The notes: generated from the sequence alone by a model not told the origin. Numbered from the stretch's first letter, positions 17,685-26,835 are shown. The stretch is DNA of 52,293 bases from Roseovarius gaetbuli (GCF_900172365.1 NZ_FWFJ01000027.1:1-52293); one strand, 5' to 3'. Made by a program: numbers and translations.

Positions 17685-20600
17685 TCAGTCTCCGATTAAG
17701 ATTTCCAGTTCAGCACGATCAATCCAATGAACCGCTACATCTGGCGGCGCAAGCTCTTCGTGTTGGACGAGCAGGCTCCGGTATGCCTCAAGCTGTGCCA
17801 GATAGTCGGAGAAGCTGCCGGAACCGCTCTTGTGGTCAAGGACAAGCCGTTTTCCAGGCCCCTCAGCCAGCAGATCGATGATCCCGTTGAACTCTGCACC
17901 TGAAGGCTCTCGCTTTTGGATCGGCACCTCGCAGTCGACTTGTGTGTAGCCCTCAACCGTTAGCCAGTTTCGCAAAGCTTGAGCGTGCTCCTGCAACGCA
18001 TCCAGCATGGTTTCATCAAAACCAGTGGCACTTGCCAGGCGAGGGCGCAGGTCTGGCCTCATGAGAAGCACGCGGAGTGCCTTGTGGAGTGCGGTGCCTC
18101 TTTCACTCGCAGTCCCCGCAAGCGTGATTGCTTGTGCAGGGATATCCAGCGTCACAAGACGCGTTCTTATCTCGCGCACAGCATCAGGCGCGATCAGCGA
18201 TGGGCGGACGCGCCATGGGGTACCTGCTGTTTTGTGCATTGGACACTGCTGCCCAAATGCCACGCGCCCTTGATCTTCGGACTCTGCCAGTCTTGGTAAT
18301 TCTGGAGGCTCGGCACTGCAGATCAAGGTCCTCGCGGGAAAGCTCGCCTCACCAACCCTCAAACAGCCCGCATCGGGCTCAAGCCCAGCCTCCAAAACTA
18401 GCATCTCCGCATGATTCTTCGGCCCTTCGCTCTCACCAAGTTTCTTGAGGCTAAAGTCTGGCCATTCGAGGATTAGTCGATCCCGTGCCCGCGTTAGAGT
18501 CACATAAAGGAGTCGCCGGGCGTCAGCTTCAGAGGCTTCGCGTCGATCTGCGAGGAAGATATCCTTCTTTTCATTGATTGGCAGATCAGGTGTCCAGATC
18601 AACTTTGCGTGTTCAAGGATAGCGCCAAGATCACTGAAATCGGCAAACTCAGCGCTGAGCGTTCCTGCTCGCTCTCCAATCTTGGCATCAAGGCCCACGA
18701 TGGCCGTGATCGGCCACTCCCGACCTTTTGATGCGTGCCAGGTTACGATCTCAACTCCTTGTCCCTGTCCCTCGCTTTGGCCAGGATCGGGATGACGATC
18801 GAAATCCCGCTCCGCACGGCGGGCCTCGAGCCAGCCAAGAAAGACCTGAGCGCTGGCACCATGGAAACCAGCTGCGGCCTTAAAGTCGCGATGCGCTGAA
18901 ACGAATTCCGCCACTTCTGCATGGAACCGCATCAGATCTGCATGGGCTTGCGCCGCATCTGGAAGCGTTGGCGTCCAATCGAGGATGTTTGCCGCGTCGA
19001 GCACCTGTGGCAGAAGGGTCTCTAGCGGCATTACTTGCGCGATCGCTACCAGCTCCATCAAAGGTTCAAGCTCGGCGCAGGTCTCCAGTTCTCCATCGGC
19101 AAGTACAGTCATAGCCTGCTGAAGTGGCATCGCAGGCGGGCCGAGAGTTAGTAGAGCCAATGCAGCATGGCGGTCGCTCGGATCGACTGCAAAGCCGAGC
19201 GCGTTGCGCGCAGCCATCACCGCGGGCGAGTCCAGCCAGCCAGGCCCGCTGATGCGCACCGGAACGCCCTGCCGCTTGAGAGCGCTGGCATAGCGTACGG
19301 CCATGGAATGCGTCGGACATAGAAGCGCGATGTCGCGCGGTTGAACTGGACGCATCACAGGGTTCTTGAGATCGCTCTCACGCTCGACGACCAGGTCATT
19401 GCTCGCAAGTATATCGGCAACCCGGGCGGCGACATGGTCCTCAGGGCGCGATTTCTTCGACCGCCGCCCTTCGGTAATCCGCAGGACTTCCGCAAAGGTC
19501 TGCCCGGTCTCGGGCCGTTGTGGAGCGAGAGAGACATACGTCTCGCCAAACAAGCCCTGCGAGATGGCATTGACCATTGCCATCAGCTGCGGCTCGGAGC
19601 GCCAGTTGCCAGTCAGAGGAGAAGCGGCATGCGGGTTCTGGTGCTCAAGAGCTTCGCTCAGCCTAGGGTCTGCTCCCTGGAAGCCCATGATCGACTGCTT
19701 GGTATCGCCAACTATCAACACGCGTTTCGCGGACTGGGCGATGCGCCAGAGTAGAGCAAACTGCACAGGGTTCGTATCCTGAAACTCGTCGATGATGACA
19801 CAATCGACCTCGGAGAGAAGAGCCTCAAGAATTTCCGGTCGCGTCCTTAGCAGGCGCTCGGCATCACAGATCATGTCCGCGTAATCGATGACGCCAGCCT
19901 CACGTTTCATCTCTGCATATTTGGACATGACTTCCTGCGCACCATGGACCAGCGCCGTAAGGTGTGCGCAGGCATCGTCCAGCGGCCCCGGGTGTATGAC
20001 GATGTCGGAGGCCGCTGCGATTACCTCTCCAGAGAGGTCATCGTAGCCGTCTGGCGTTGGTGCGCCACGTTTCGTTTGGCGCAATTCACTCAGCGTCTTC
20101 CATAGCCTCCAATCCCGGCGCAATTCACCCGGGCGCAAAGCAAGCTTCATGGATTTGAAGTCTTTCGCAAAGGCTTTCCGCGCTGCGTCCGATGTCGCGT
20201 ATGTCGTCAAATCATTCGGAAAGGCTGAAAGCAAAGCCTCGACTGCAGCCGTCAGGCGGGTTTCAAGAGGAGCGGGATCGCTGGCGACTTCGCCATAAAG
20301 ATCGCGCAGCCGCTCGACTGCTGTTTCAGCCAGCTTAGGATCATTGCCGCTGTCTCCGAGGCCCCGCAGAAGATCAATTGTGCTGAGGATCTTACCGCGA
20401 AAGCTGTCCTCGAGGCTCGCATTTGAGACAAAACTGGACCTGTAGCCAAAGCGCGGCAGATCAGCCTTCACTGCGTCAAGGGACGTTGCATGCGCCATGG
20501 CCTGACGGATCAGCAAATCCCGCTCAGCCTCGGCCAAGGCGCGGGGTTGAGGTGAAGCGCCCGCAGCAAAGGCGTGCTCAGAGAGAATGCGCAGACCAAG

Positions 20601-20843
20601 CCCGTGGATCGTCGAAACGTAGGCTTGTTCAACAGCCAACGCAGCCTCGACCATGCCTTCAGCCAAAAGGCTTGCCCGGATCCTTCCGCGCAATTCAGCA
20701 GCCGCGGCTTCGGTAAAGGTGACGGCCAGAATTCGCTCGGGGCCAACAAGCTGGTCCTTTACCCACTTCGTTAGGTCCGACTTGATCCGAAACGTCTTGC
20801 CTGAGCCGGCACCGGCGGGAACAATGGTCAACATCTCAGTCAT
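17685..20843 (-). CDS. UvrD/AddA-like helicase with C-terminal RecB-type nuclease
   Basis: 1052-residue superfamily 1 helicase fused to a nuclease. Walker A is PAGAGSGKT (residues 9-17), motif II IDEFQDT (351-357), motif III GDTKQSIMGFQG (379-390), and motif VI RRLLYVTLTRARDRLI near residue 800. The C-terminal PD-(D/E)XK domain shows D990 in IIDLL, D1003-H-K1005 and the RecB-family Q1017xxxY1021. This is the layout of AddA. The start is placed at 20843, where ATG overlaps the upstream AddB-like stop by eight bases, and an in-frame upstream extension is unconserved. Roseobacters already have a housekeeping AddAB, so an island copy suggests a specialised, probably defensive, DNA end-processing role (inference). 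Confidence 0.87.
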   Translation of the reverse strand: MTEMLTIVPAGAGSGKTFRIKSDLTKWVKDQLVGPERILAVTFTEAAAAELRGRIRASLLAEGMVEAALAVEQAYVSTIHGLGLRILSEHAFAAGASPQPRALAEAERDLLIRQAMAHATSLDAVKADLPRFGYRSSFVSNASLEDSFRGKILSTIDLLRGLGDSGNDPKLAETAVERLRDLYGEVASDPAPLETRLTAAVEALLSAFPNDLTTYATSDAARKAFAKDFKSMKLALRPGELRRDWRLWKTLSELRQTKRGAPTPDGYDDLSGEVIAAASDIVIHPGPLDDACAHLTALVHGAQEVMSKYAEMKREAGVIDYADMICDAERLLRTRPEILEALLSEVDCVIIDEFQDTNPVQFALLWRIAQSAKRVLIVGDTKQSIMGFQGADPRLSEALEHQNPHAASPLTGNWRSEPQLMAMVNAISQGLFGETYVSLAPQRPETGQTFAEVLRITEGRRSKKSRPEDHVAARVADILASNDLVVERESDLKNPVMRPVQPRDIALLCPTHSMAVRYASALKRQGVPVRISGPGWLDSPAVMAARNALGFAVDPSDRHAALALLTLGPPAMPLQQAMTVLADGELETCAELEPLMELVAIAQVMPLETLLPQVLDAANILDWTPTLPDAAQAHADLMRFHAEVAEFVSAHRDFKAAAGFHGASAQVFLGWLEARRAERDFDRHPDPGQSEGQGQGVEIVTWHASKGREWPITAIVGLDAKIGERAGTLSAEFADFSDLGAILEHAKLIWTPDLPINEKKDIFLADRREASEADARRLLYVTLTRARDRLILEWPDFSLKKLGESEGPKNHAEMLVLEAGLEPDAGCLRVGEASFPARTLICSAEPPELPRLAESEDQGRVAFGQQCPMHKTAGTPWRVRPSLIAPDAVREIRTRLVTLDIPAQAITLAGTASERGTALHKALRVLLMRPDLRPRLASATGFDETMLDALQEHAQALRNWLTVEGYTQVDCEVPIQKREPSGAEFNGIIDLLAEGPGKRLVLDHKSGSGSFSDYLAQLEAYRSLLVQHEELAPPDVAVHWIDRAELEILIGD

Positions 20844-23517
20844 CAATATCCTCCAGATATTCCCTTTGCATATCGGCAGGCACCATAAAGCGTGAGACCA
20901 GAGGTGAGGCATCAAGCGCATAGGGCGCAAGGTTCGCGGTCTTTTCGAAGAAAGCCCGGTCGTCCTCAGTATTGAGCCGGATTAGCCCCGCACCGACTTC
21001 AGAGAGCCGTGTATCCAGCAAGCCCATAGCTTGACCGGAGATATCCCCCATCATGACGGTCACTACGCCATCAGGTGGCTCCAATCCCTCAAGCAGTACA
21101 CCCTGATCATTGATGAGGTGGTAAGCAACGCCAATCGTAGGCTTCCCAGCCAACGCAGCCTCGAGCGCGGGTCCGGTTTTTTCCGGCCGCAAGAGCATTG
21201 CGCGATATAGCCCGAGCTGCAGGTCCCATCCCGCTTCAAGCCGAGAACGCCGCCGTGGTGTGCCGCTCTTTTTGTGATCGACCACAAGCAGGCTGCCATC
21301 GGGAAGTTGCAACAGGCAGTCGGCGCGTCCTCGCAAAAGGATGCCAAGCGCCTCTCCGCGCAAATCAATCTCGTTATCGATCACGCACGCGCCAAGCGCT
21401 TGGAGCGTGTCGCGCCAGGTGTGAGCGGCCTTGCGGATGTCTCGCGTGAGCCCCTCACGTTCTACCGCCCAGATTGATCGCTGTAGGAACGGGGCGTGCT
21501 TGCGGATCGCTGCGGCTAGCAACTCGGGCACCGCCGCATCAATCTGATCGTGATCAGGGAGCGGCGAGTCCTTCGGGAAGAGATATTCCAGCACATCGTG
21601 GGAAATCGTGCCAGCGACCATGACGTTCAGCCCTTCCGGGGCCCAGGTAACGGGTTCTGCACCAAACTCGGAAAGGCTCCATGCCAGCGGACTGACCAGA
21701 AGCGTCTCCAGTCTGCTTGGCGACTGTGGGCGCATCCGGCCATCTTCAGCCAATTGTCTGCGTAGGAGATCACGGTCGAGACGAAGCACGCCGTCTTCCG
21801 GCAAGGGCTTAGGCTGTACCTCACTGCCCGCTGCCGCGAGCCGGTGGGAAAAGGGCCAACACTCCTGCGGGATCGAGCGCACATCGCGGATCAGGGTTTC
21901 CTCATCCTCGGTTCCCTTCTCCTCATTTCCGATAGTTCGTGCCACGAGCGACAGGGCAGCGGCAGGCGGCTGACGGCTTCCGTTAGCGGCAAACGCAGGG
22001 CGCAGAAGGGTGAGCGTCTCGGAGGCACACAAGAACTGGCGGCGCAACTTTTCAAGTCGTCGCGCAAGTGCATCCCCGCGCGTCTCGACATTTAGCCCCG
22101 TCTTTTCGCGCAGAAGTTGAAGTTCCCCATCGAGAAATAGCGGCGATGCAGAAATTGTACGCGGCCAGCGATTGCCGCTCATCCCAAGCGCAATCAGATG
22201 CCGTGTTGGGCGCCATGGCATGGCCGACTCGGTGAACACGCTCACACCTTCGATAAAGGCTTCTGAGGATGTTGGTTTGACGGAGTCCGGCGTGGCCATG
22301 CGAAACAGAACGGCCCAATCCAGCGTGCCGCCCTGCGACAGCACTCCCCGAAGCGCCGTGAGCTTTGAGCGAAACACGGTGATGTATTCGCGCAGCTCCG
22401 GATCATCACTTAGATTCTGTACCGCTTGGTCAAGCGCCTCGAGAATGCCGGAAGGTGTCTGGGAAACATTGCCCCGAAGCAGCGTATAAAGCCGCTTCGC
22501 ACGCCCGGTCAGCGACTTTGCTGCATAGGGTTCGAACCGGCCCTGCATCACCTCACGCGCCAGCTGTAGTCCGGTCGGCGATGGCCAGGGCATGAGAGGC
22601 GAGATGTAGAGGCTGGCGAGCGCCATAGCAGGCGCCGGGCTTTGCAGGCACAAGAGGAGGTGCAGTAGCGTTTCCCCGGCGACATCACGGCTAGCGGGCA
22701 AATCCGGTAGACCGGAAATCGGCACACCCAGCGCATCAAAGGCGCGTCGAAGCTGTGCAAAATATCCAACCTCATCTGGCGCAAGAAGGGCGATCTCATT
22801 GGGCGCAACGCCCTCGTCTATCAGCCGCTGTGCGCGGGCAGCCGCAAAGTCCGCCTCTTCCGCCTCATCACGCAGTGCGAAGAAACCCAGGCTATCATCA
22901 AGTGGTGCTGGCGCAATATCAGCACCGGTCAATCCTTTCTGGACACGCCATAGACTGGTCCCTCCCGGCGCACCGGTCAGCAGGGGCGATTTGCGTCCCC
23001 CCCATTCCTGTCGAAACGTTTCACTGGCAAGACCATGATGGCCGAGCAGATGAGCATGGAGACTACGCTCAATCGGTGAGGCAAAGGCACAAGGCTTGGC
23101 GGTGGCTAAAGGCAGGGCTTCAAGCGCGTCAGCCGCCGAGCTATCCAAGACATGGGCATAAACCTGAAGGTCCTCGGACAGAGCAGCCGGTGACTGCCGC
23201 CAGAGATCGCACAGGGCCGCGAGATGCCGGTAGAGTCGGCTATCCTGATCCAGACAGGACAGGTCGACCTCGTCCGGCGAGAGCCTCTTTGTCGCCATCG
23301 CAAGGGAACGGAGCGCCGAAGACACGGCCGAGGCCGTCTCCATAGGAGCAACTTCCATGCTGGCAGACCAAGGCTGACCTTCCATCGTCAAGGCAGCGTT
23401 CAGATCAAACTCTTCTGCGCGAGGCGCCAGATAAGCCTCGGCCAGAAGGTCTGCAGTGATCGTGCGGAACGCACCCGTTCCGGCATGGACAGTCACAAAC
23501 GGATCAAGACCATTCAT
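20836..23517 (-). CDS. AddB-like PD-(D/E)XK nuclease subunit
   Basis: 893 residues, organised like AddB: an inactive helicase-like region followed by a nuclease. The N-terminal P-loop position is degenerate (TVHAGTGAFRTITADLL, lacking GKT). The nuclease domain near residues 730-771 has D733, D747-H-K749 and Q767LGLY771. I see no cysteine cluster of the kind that binds Fe-S in AddB of Gram-positives. The start at 23517 follows AGGAGGT and is preferred over in-frame ATGs upstream. The last eight bases overlap the AddA-like start, so the two are translationally coupled and very likely form one complex. It is divergent from the phosphatase/ADP-ribosylglycohydrolase gene. Confidence 0.82.
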   Translation of the reverse strand: MNGLDPFVTVHAGTGAFRTITADLLAEAYLAPRAEEFDLNAALTMEGQPWSASMEVAPMETASAVSSALRSLAMATKRLSPDEVDLSCLDQDSRLYRHLAALCDLWRQSPAALSEDLQVYAHVLDSSAADALEALPLATAKPCAFASPIERSLHAHLLGHHGLASETFRQEWGGRKSPLLTGAPGGTSLWRVQKGLTGADIAPAPLDDSLGFFALRDEAEEADFAAARAQRLIDEGVAPNEIALLAPDEVGYFAQLRRAFDALGVPISGLPDLPASRDVAGETLLHLLLCLQSPAPAMALASLYISPLMPWPSPTGLQLAREVMQGRFEPYAAKSLTGRAKRLYTLLRGNVSQTPSGILEALDQAVQNLSDDPELREYITVFRSKLTALRGVLSQGGTLDWAVLFRMATPDSVKPTSSEAFIEGVSVFTESAMPWRPTRHLIALGMSGNRWPRTISASPLFLDGELQLLREKTGLNVETRGDALARRLEKLRRQFLCASETLTLLRPAFAANGSRQPPAAALSLVARTIGNEEKGTEDEETLIRDVRSIPQECWPFSHRLAAAGSEVQPKPLPEDGVLRLDRDLLRRQLAEDGRMRPQSPSRLETLLVSPLAWSLSEFGAEPVTWAPEGLNVMVAGTISHDVLEYLFPKDSPLPDHDQIDAAVPELLAAAIRKHAPFLQRSIWAVEREGLTRDIRKAAHTWRDTLQALGACVIDNEIDLRGEALGILLRGRADCLLQLPDGSLLVVDHKKSGTPRRRSRLEAGWDLQLGLYRAMLLRPEKTGPALEAALAGKPTIGVAYHLINDQGVLLEGLEPPDGVVTVMMGDISGQAMGLLDTRLSEVGAGLIRLNTEDDRAFFEKTANLAPYALDASPLVSRFMVPADMQREYLEDIDD

Positions 23518-23766
23518 AGGCACCTCCTCGTCCGGCATAAAGCCGACAAACTTCCGCCAAAGGTGCAGATTACGCAACCTGACCGTTTCAAACCGCGCCG
23601 CCGATTTGCTCCCCGAATCGAAACGATGAGTGGCCCACAGCTAATACTCGCGGCAAGTCTTTATCGAACCGGCGCGCGTTACAACCCGTCCCCAAAACAG
23701 ATACGTCCGAAAGTGACGTACTGCAGGTGTATTATCACATCGAATCGAAGAGAAAAGGAGACCTGC
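23518..23766. promoter_or_regulatory. divergent promoter region of the AddAB-like operon
   Basis: 249-bp gap between the AddB-like start and the TTG start of the phosphatase/ADP-ribosylglycohydrolase gene. It should hold promoters in both directions and is the natural place for a WYL-regulator operator. AAAGGAG at 23754-23760 is the ribosome-binding site of the rightward gene. No clear inverted repeat stands out. Confidence 0.4.
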
Positions 23767-25335
23767 TTGGTTCGAACCAGTAATACCCATCCCCTCCGCA
23801 TTGACTCCCTGCCGCTCGCAAACGGGCACTTGGGCATAACGTTTTGTCCAGGAAAAAAAGGCGAAAGCGTCTTTGGCGCAGCCTGGAATCGAGATATCGA
23901 TCTTGACGTGGAAGCAATCAAAACCTGGGGGGCCAGCGCTGTACTGACCCTTCTCGAGGATCATGAATTTGAGATGCTTTCCGTGCCCAGGCTGGGCGAA
24001 TCCGTGGCGGCCAGCGGTATCGAATGGCATCAGCTTCCGATCAGGGATCTTGATGTACCCACGCTGGAAGCGATGGAGCACTGGCGCGCGGTGTCGCCAA
24101 AGCTGCACCAGATCATGGAACGTGGTGGCCGCATTGTTGTCCATTGCCGCGGTGGTCTGGGTCGCGCGGGTACAGTTGCAGCTTTGCTGCTCATCGAACG
24201 CGGTCGATCTGCACCCGACGCGATCAATGACGTGCGCTCTATACGTCCAGGCGCGATAGAGACGGCTGAACAAGAGCGCTGGCTCGCACAGATCGCATGT
24301 CACCAAGACCCATCCGGCATTCGCCTTCAGGCAAGCCTGATCGGAGGTGCAATCGGCGACAGTCTGGGCGCTGACATCGAATTCCTGTCGCTGGACCAGA
24401 TCCGTCAGCGGTTCCCGGAAGGAATAACTGACCTGCCGCCCCATCAAGGACTGCGCGGCGCGATCACTGATGACACGCAGATGACCCTGTTCACAGCTGA
24501 AGGGATTATTCGAGCTAATGTTCGCGGCACGCTCAAAGGCATCTGCCACCCACCATCTGTTGTGCATCACGCCCTTCTACGCTGGTACCGAACCCAAGGA
24601 GGCAAGCCGCGCGTCAAAACGGATGATGTTGGCCTGATCGCTGATCAGCGTCTCTGGGCCCGCCGCGCGCCAGGCATGACCTGCCTATCAGCCCTCGGGC
24701 AGAGTGCGCACTTCGGGGCCCCGGCACAGAACGACAGCAAGGGCTGTGGCACGATCATGCGGGTAGCGCCTATTGCCTTGATGGTCCCCCGCCACCAGGT
24801 GAAATCTCTCGCCATGGAAACATCCGCCCTTACGCATGGGCACCGGACAGGCCAGATTGCGGCCGCCGCCTGGGCGGAAATGTTGGCTGATGTGTCGATG
24901 GGCGCAGACCTTGAGGAGAGTGCAACGCAAATCGCTGAAACCTATGCCCGAATGAAGGATGGGGAAGAGACCGTTCGAGCGATACGCAGTGCTCTTGACG
25001 CTCCTCGCGATGGCACCGCTGAAACCGTCGAGACTCTTGGTGGAGGCTGGATAACCGAAGAGGCGCTGGCGATTGCGCTCTATGCGTGCCTCGCCGGTAA
25101 ATCTTTCGACGAGGGCCTCCAGATCGCTGTTCTGCATGGCGGTGACAGCGACTCTACAGGCGCAATCGCTGGAAACATGCTCGGTGTGATCGACCCTGCG
25201 GCGGCACTTCAACATCGGTGGGCGAGCTCCATAGAGGGTGCGGATATCATAACCCGGTTGGCGCACGATTACCTTCGCCTCCAGCATGAGAGTGGCAGCG
25301 CCGAAGGTCTTTGGAATGCTTATCCGGGAACCTGA
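23767..25335 (+). CDS. dual-specificity phosphatase / ADP-ribosylglycohydrolase fusion
   Basis: 522-residue two-domain enzyme. Residues about 15-175 form a cysteine phosphatase domain with C127 and R133 in VHCRGGLGRAGTVAALLL. Residues about 187-500 form an ADP-ribosylglycohydrolase (ARH) domain, starting LIGGAIGDSLGADIEF, with the metal-binding block ITDDTQMTLF (D235, D236) and the second acidic block GGDSDSTGAIAGN (D460, D462). Both active sites look complete. ARH enzymes remove ADP-ribose from arginine, serine or nucleic-acid sites. The start is TTG at 23767, six bases after AAAGGAG; in-frame sequence upstream is shadow. It is divergent from the AddB-like gene and so is probably part of the same module. 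Confidence 0.87.
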   Translation: MVRTSNTHPLRIDSLPLANGHLGITFCPGKKGESVFGAAWNRDIDLDVEAIKTWGASAVLTLLEDHEFEMLSVPRLGESVAASGIEWHQLPIRDLDVPTLEAMEHWRAVSPKLHQIMERGGRIVVHCRGGLGRAGTVAALLLIERGRSAPDAINDVRSIRPGAIETAEQERWLAQIACHQDPSGIRLQASLIGGAIGDSLGADIEFLSLDQIRQRFPEGITDLPPHQGLRGAITDDTQMTLFTAEGIIRANVRGTLKGICHPPSVVHHALLRWYRTQGGKPRVKTDDVGLIADQRLWARRAPGMTCLSALGQSAHFGAPAQNDSKGCGTIMRVAPIALMVPRHQVKSLAMETSALTHGHRTGQIAAAAWAEMLADVSMGADLEESATQIAETYARMKDGEETVRAIRSALDAPRDGTAETVETLGGGWITEEALAIALYACLAGKSFDEGLQIAVLHGGDSDSTGAIAGNMLGVIDPAAALQHRWASSIEGADIITRLAHDYLRLQHESGSAEGLWNAYPGT

Positions 25336-25394
25336 GTGGCGGGTAACATTAAAATGAAAATTCGGTTTTTTGACAAATGAGGAACCACCACAAC

Positions 25395-25529
25395 ATGAGC
25401 AAAACCGATAGGTCTGCAGTAGATCGGATCATCTACTGTCATGGCTTTGCATCAAACTTTGATCCCCAAAAGGACAAGGTGCAGGCTTCATCGATGCTCG
25501 CTCCGGTTCAGGGCGTGACGGTCGATTAA
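25395..25529 (+). pseudogene. fragment of an alpha/beta-hydrolase (YqiA-like esterase) gene
   Basis: 44-codon frame whose product contains DRIIYCHGFASNFDPQKDKV and APVQGVTVD, the N-terminal strand and oxyanion loop of a YqiA/YcfP-type esterase. It stops exactly where the family usually continues with Tyr-Thr-Arg-Pro (TAA after VTVD). The reading frame then stays open for about 50 more codons to a TAG near 25678, but with no catalytic Ser (GxSxG) or later hydrolase motifs. This is a decayed gene or the leftover of a recombination. A similar SNFxPQKD string recurs in the small ORF at 26725. Confidence 0.55.
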
Positions 25530-25710
25530 GGGCCGTCACAAAACGAGCCGCAGTCGGCAATTAATCTTCAAACAAAATCAAGCGTTACGACAGGCTTTGG
25601 TTCAGGTCTCGGGTCTAAAATCCGACCTCCCGACACCGGCCTTACGGACCGCCGTGATCCCAAGGGCTGCGTCTAGCTGTGACGTTGATTGAACCTGATG
25701 AAAGGACCAA

Positions 25711-25926
25711 ATGAGCAAAGGAAGGAAATGTCGCTACGAACAGGAAAAGCGCGATGCCAGGTGGGTAGTTGTTTATCAAGATACTTTCAGCTGGGACGAC
25801 CCAGACCCTCCAAACATTGTTATGGAACCTTTGCCGATCGACGACGCGTACGAGGAAATGCTGAGGCTCAAAGGGAGCCTTGGGTATGTCTTCGGATACC
25901 TGTATCTGACGAAGGTCAAATTTTGA
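25711..25926 (+). CDS. small unknown protein, 71 aa
   Basis: Begins MSKGRKCRYEQEKRDARWVV and continues through DTFSWDDPDPPN and a helix IDDAYEEMLRLKGSLGYVFG. It is soluble, with no recognised motif. AAAGGA precedes the start, and a second gene follows 24 bp later in the same direction, so the two are probably co-transcribed. The protein-like alternation of helices, the good ribosome-binding site and the tight spacing to the next gene support the call. Confidence 0.6.
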   Translation: MSKGRKCRYEQEKRDARWVVVYQDTFSWDDPDPPNIVMEPLPIDDAYEEMLRLKGSLGYVFGYLYLTKVKF

Positions 25927-25950
25927 AAATCACATCAAAGGAGTATTAAA

Positions 25951-26646
25951 ATGGAAATGAAACGAAGGTTTCCAACAGAAATTGCTGACTCGGAGAAGAT
26001 TTTCTATCTTACATGCTGGGGAGGTCCGAGCCCAACAGAAGACTACGTTTGGTTCGTTAACAACTCGGATGAAACTCTAGACTATGTTCGCCCTTCCAGC
26101 GGGGGGGGCGCGACTACCGACGATGACGTCATTCCGATGACCCAAAATCCTGATAGCGTAGAGTACCTGGATGTAAAACCACATGAGGCTGTGCTCATTG
26201 ATGTGTATGACGAAATTTTTGATGGCGATTTTGTTATTTCTTGGGGTGTAGAAGTGAAATCTCGGAGCCTTGGCGAGAGGCACTTTGCAAGCGGCCTTGA
26301 AAAAGGAAGTGCGCCAAACGTTGCCCTCTACTGGAGTCCGTTACCGGAAGAGATTATGAAACCAGATGCCCCGCAAGAGCCAGTTGACCCGGGCAATGTG
26401 GCAGAGGCTTATCGCGATAGCTCGAAAAGGAGCCTCACCGCGAATATTCATTTTAACAAGGGAAACCTATTGTATGGCGTTGATACGGAACTTTTGAATA
26501 CGTGTGGCTTGCAGCTCTCGAAAGAAAGCCTGCGCGATGGCCATCTGACGAACTATCGCTTTCTGAACGAAGAGGGCGTTGAAATATTCAGAACCCTTGA
26601 TTTGGATCGGGCGATGGCGTTCGTCCATGGCCTGAAAGCCCCTTAG
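25951..26646 (+). CDS. unknown beta-rich protein, 231 aa
   Basis: Acidic protein starting MEMKRRFPTEIADSEKIFYL after AAAGGAG. The first 125 residues look like a beta sandwich (DYVWFVNNSDETLDYVRPSS, EYLDVKPHEAVLIDVYDEI, DFVISWGVEVKSRSLGERHF). The last 75 residues form a separate small domain (SLTANIHFNKGNLLYGVDTE to DLDRAMAFVHGLKAP). There is no signal peptide or membrane helix. It is not recognised. The operon context with the 71-residue gene suggests a two-gene unit, possibly an effector and small partner, but this is only suggested by layout. Confidence 0.65.
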   Translation: MEMKRRFPTEIADSEKIFYLTCWGGPSPTEDYVWFVNNSDETLDYVRPSSGGGATTDDDVIPMTQNPDSVEYLDVKPHEAVLIDVYDEIFDGDFVISWGVEVKSRSLGERHFASGLEKGSAPNVALYWSPLPEEIMKPDAPQEPVDPGNVAEAYRDSSKRSLTANIHFNKGNLLYGVDTELLNTCGLQLSKESLRDGHLTNYRFLNEEGVEIFRTLDLDRAMAFVHGLKAP

Positions 26647-26724
26647 GTGAGCTAATGGGGTGAACTGCCTTCCCACCAAACCGCGGTTATTGTTGCGGGC
26701 ATAGATCGAAGAAGGAGCATTCAG

Positions 26725-26835
26725 ATGGATATGGAAGTTATGGGATTTGATCCGGGCAAGACGGATTGCAGCAGTGCAGGTTGGGACGCGAATTATTACG
26801 GCCTAGGATCGAACTTCTGTCCGCAAAAAGACTAG
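26725..26835 (+). CDS. very short ORF, 36 aa
   Basis: MDMEVMGFDPGKTDCSSAGW then DANYYGLGSNFCPQKD and stop, with GAAGGAG seven bases before the ATG. The good ribosome-binding site argues for translation. The ending SNFCPQKD echoes SNFDPQKDKV in the hydrolase fragment at 25395, so this may be another truncated copy of related sequence. Function is unknown. Confidence 0.35.
   Translation: MDMEVMGFDPGKTDCSSAGWDANYYGLGSNFCPQKD

Noticed and set aside
23224..23766. 181-codon upstream extension of the phosphatase/ARH gene
   Set aside because: It runs antisense through the AddB-like start, is not family-like, and a TTG with a good ribosome-binding site starts the conserved domain.
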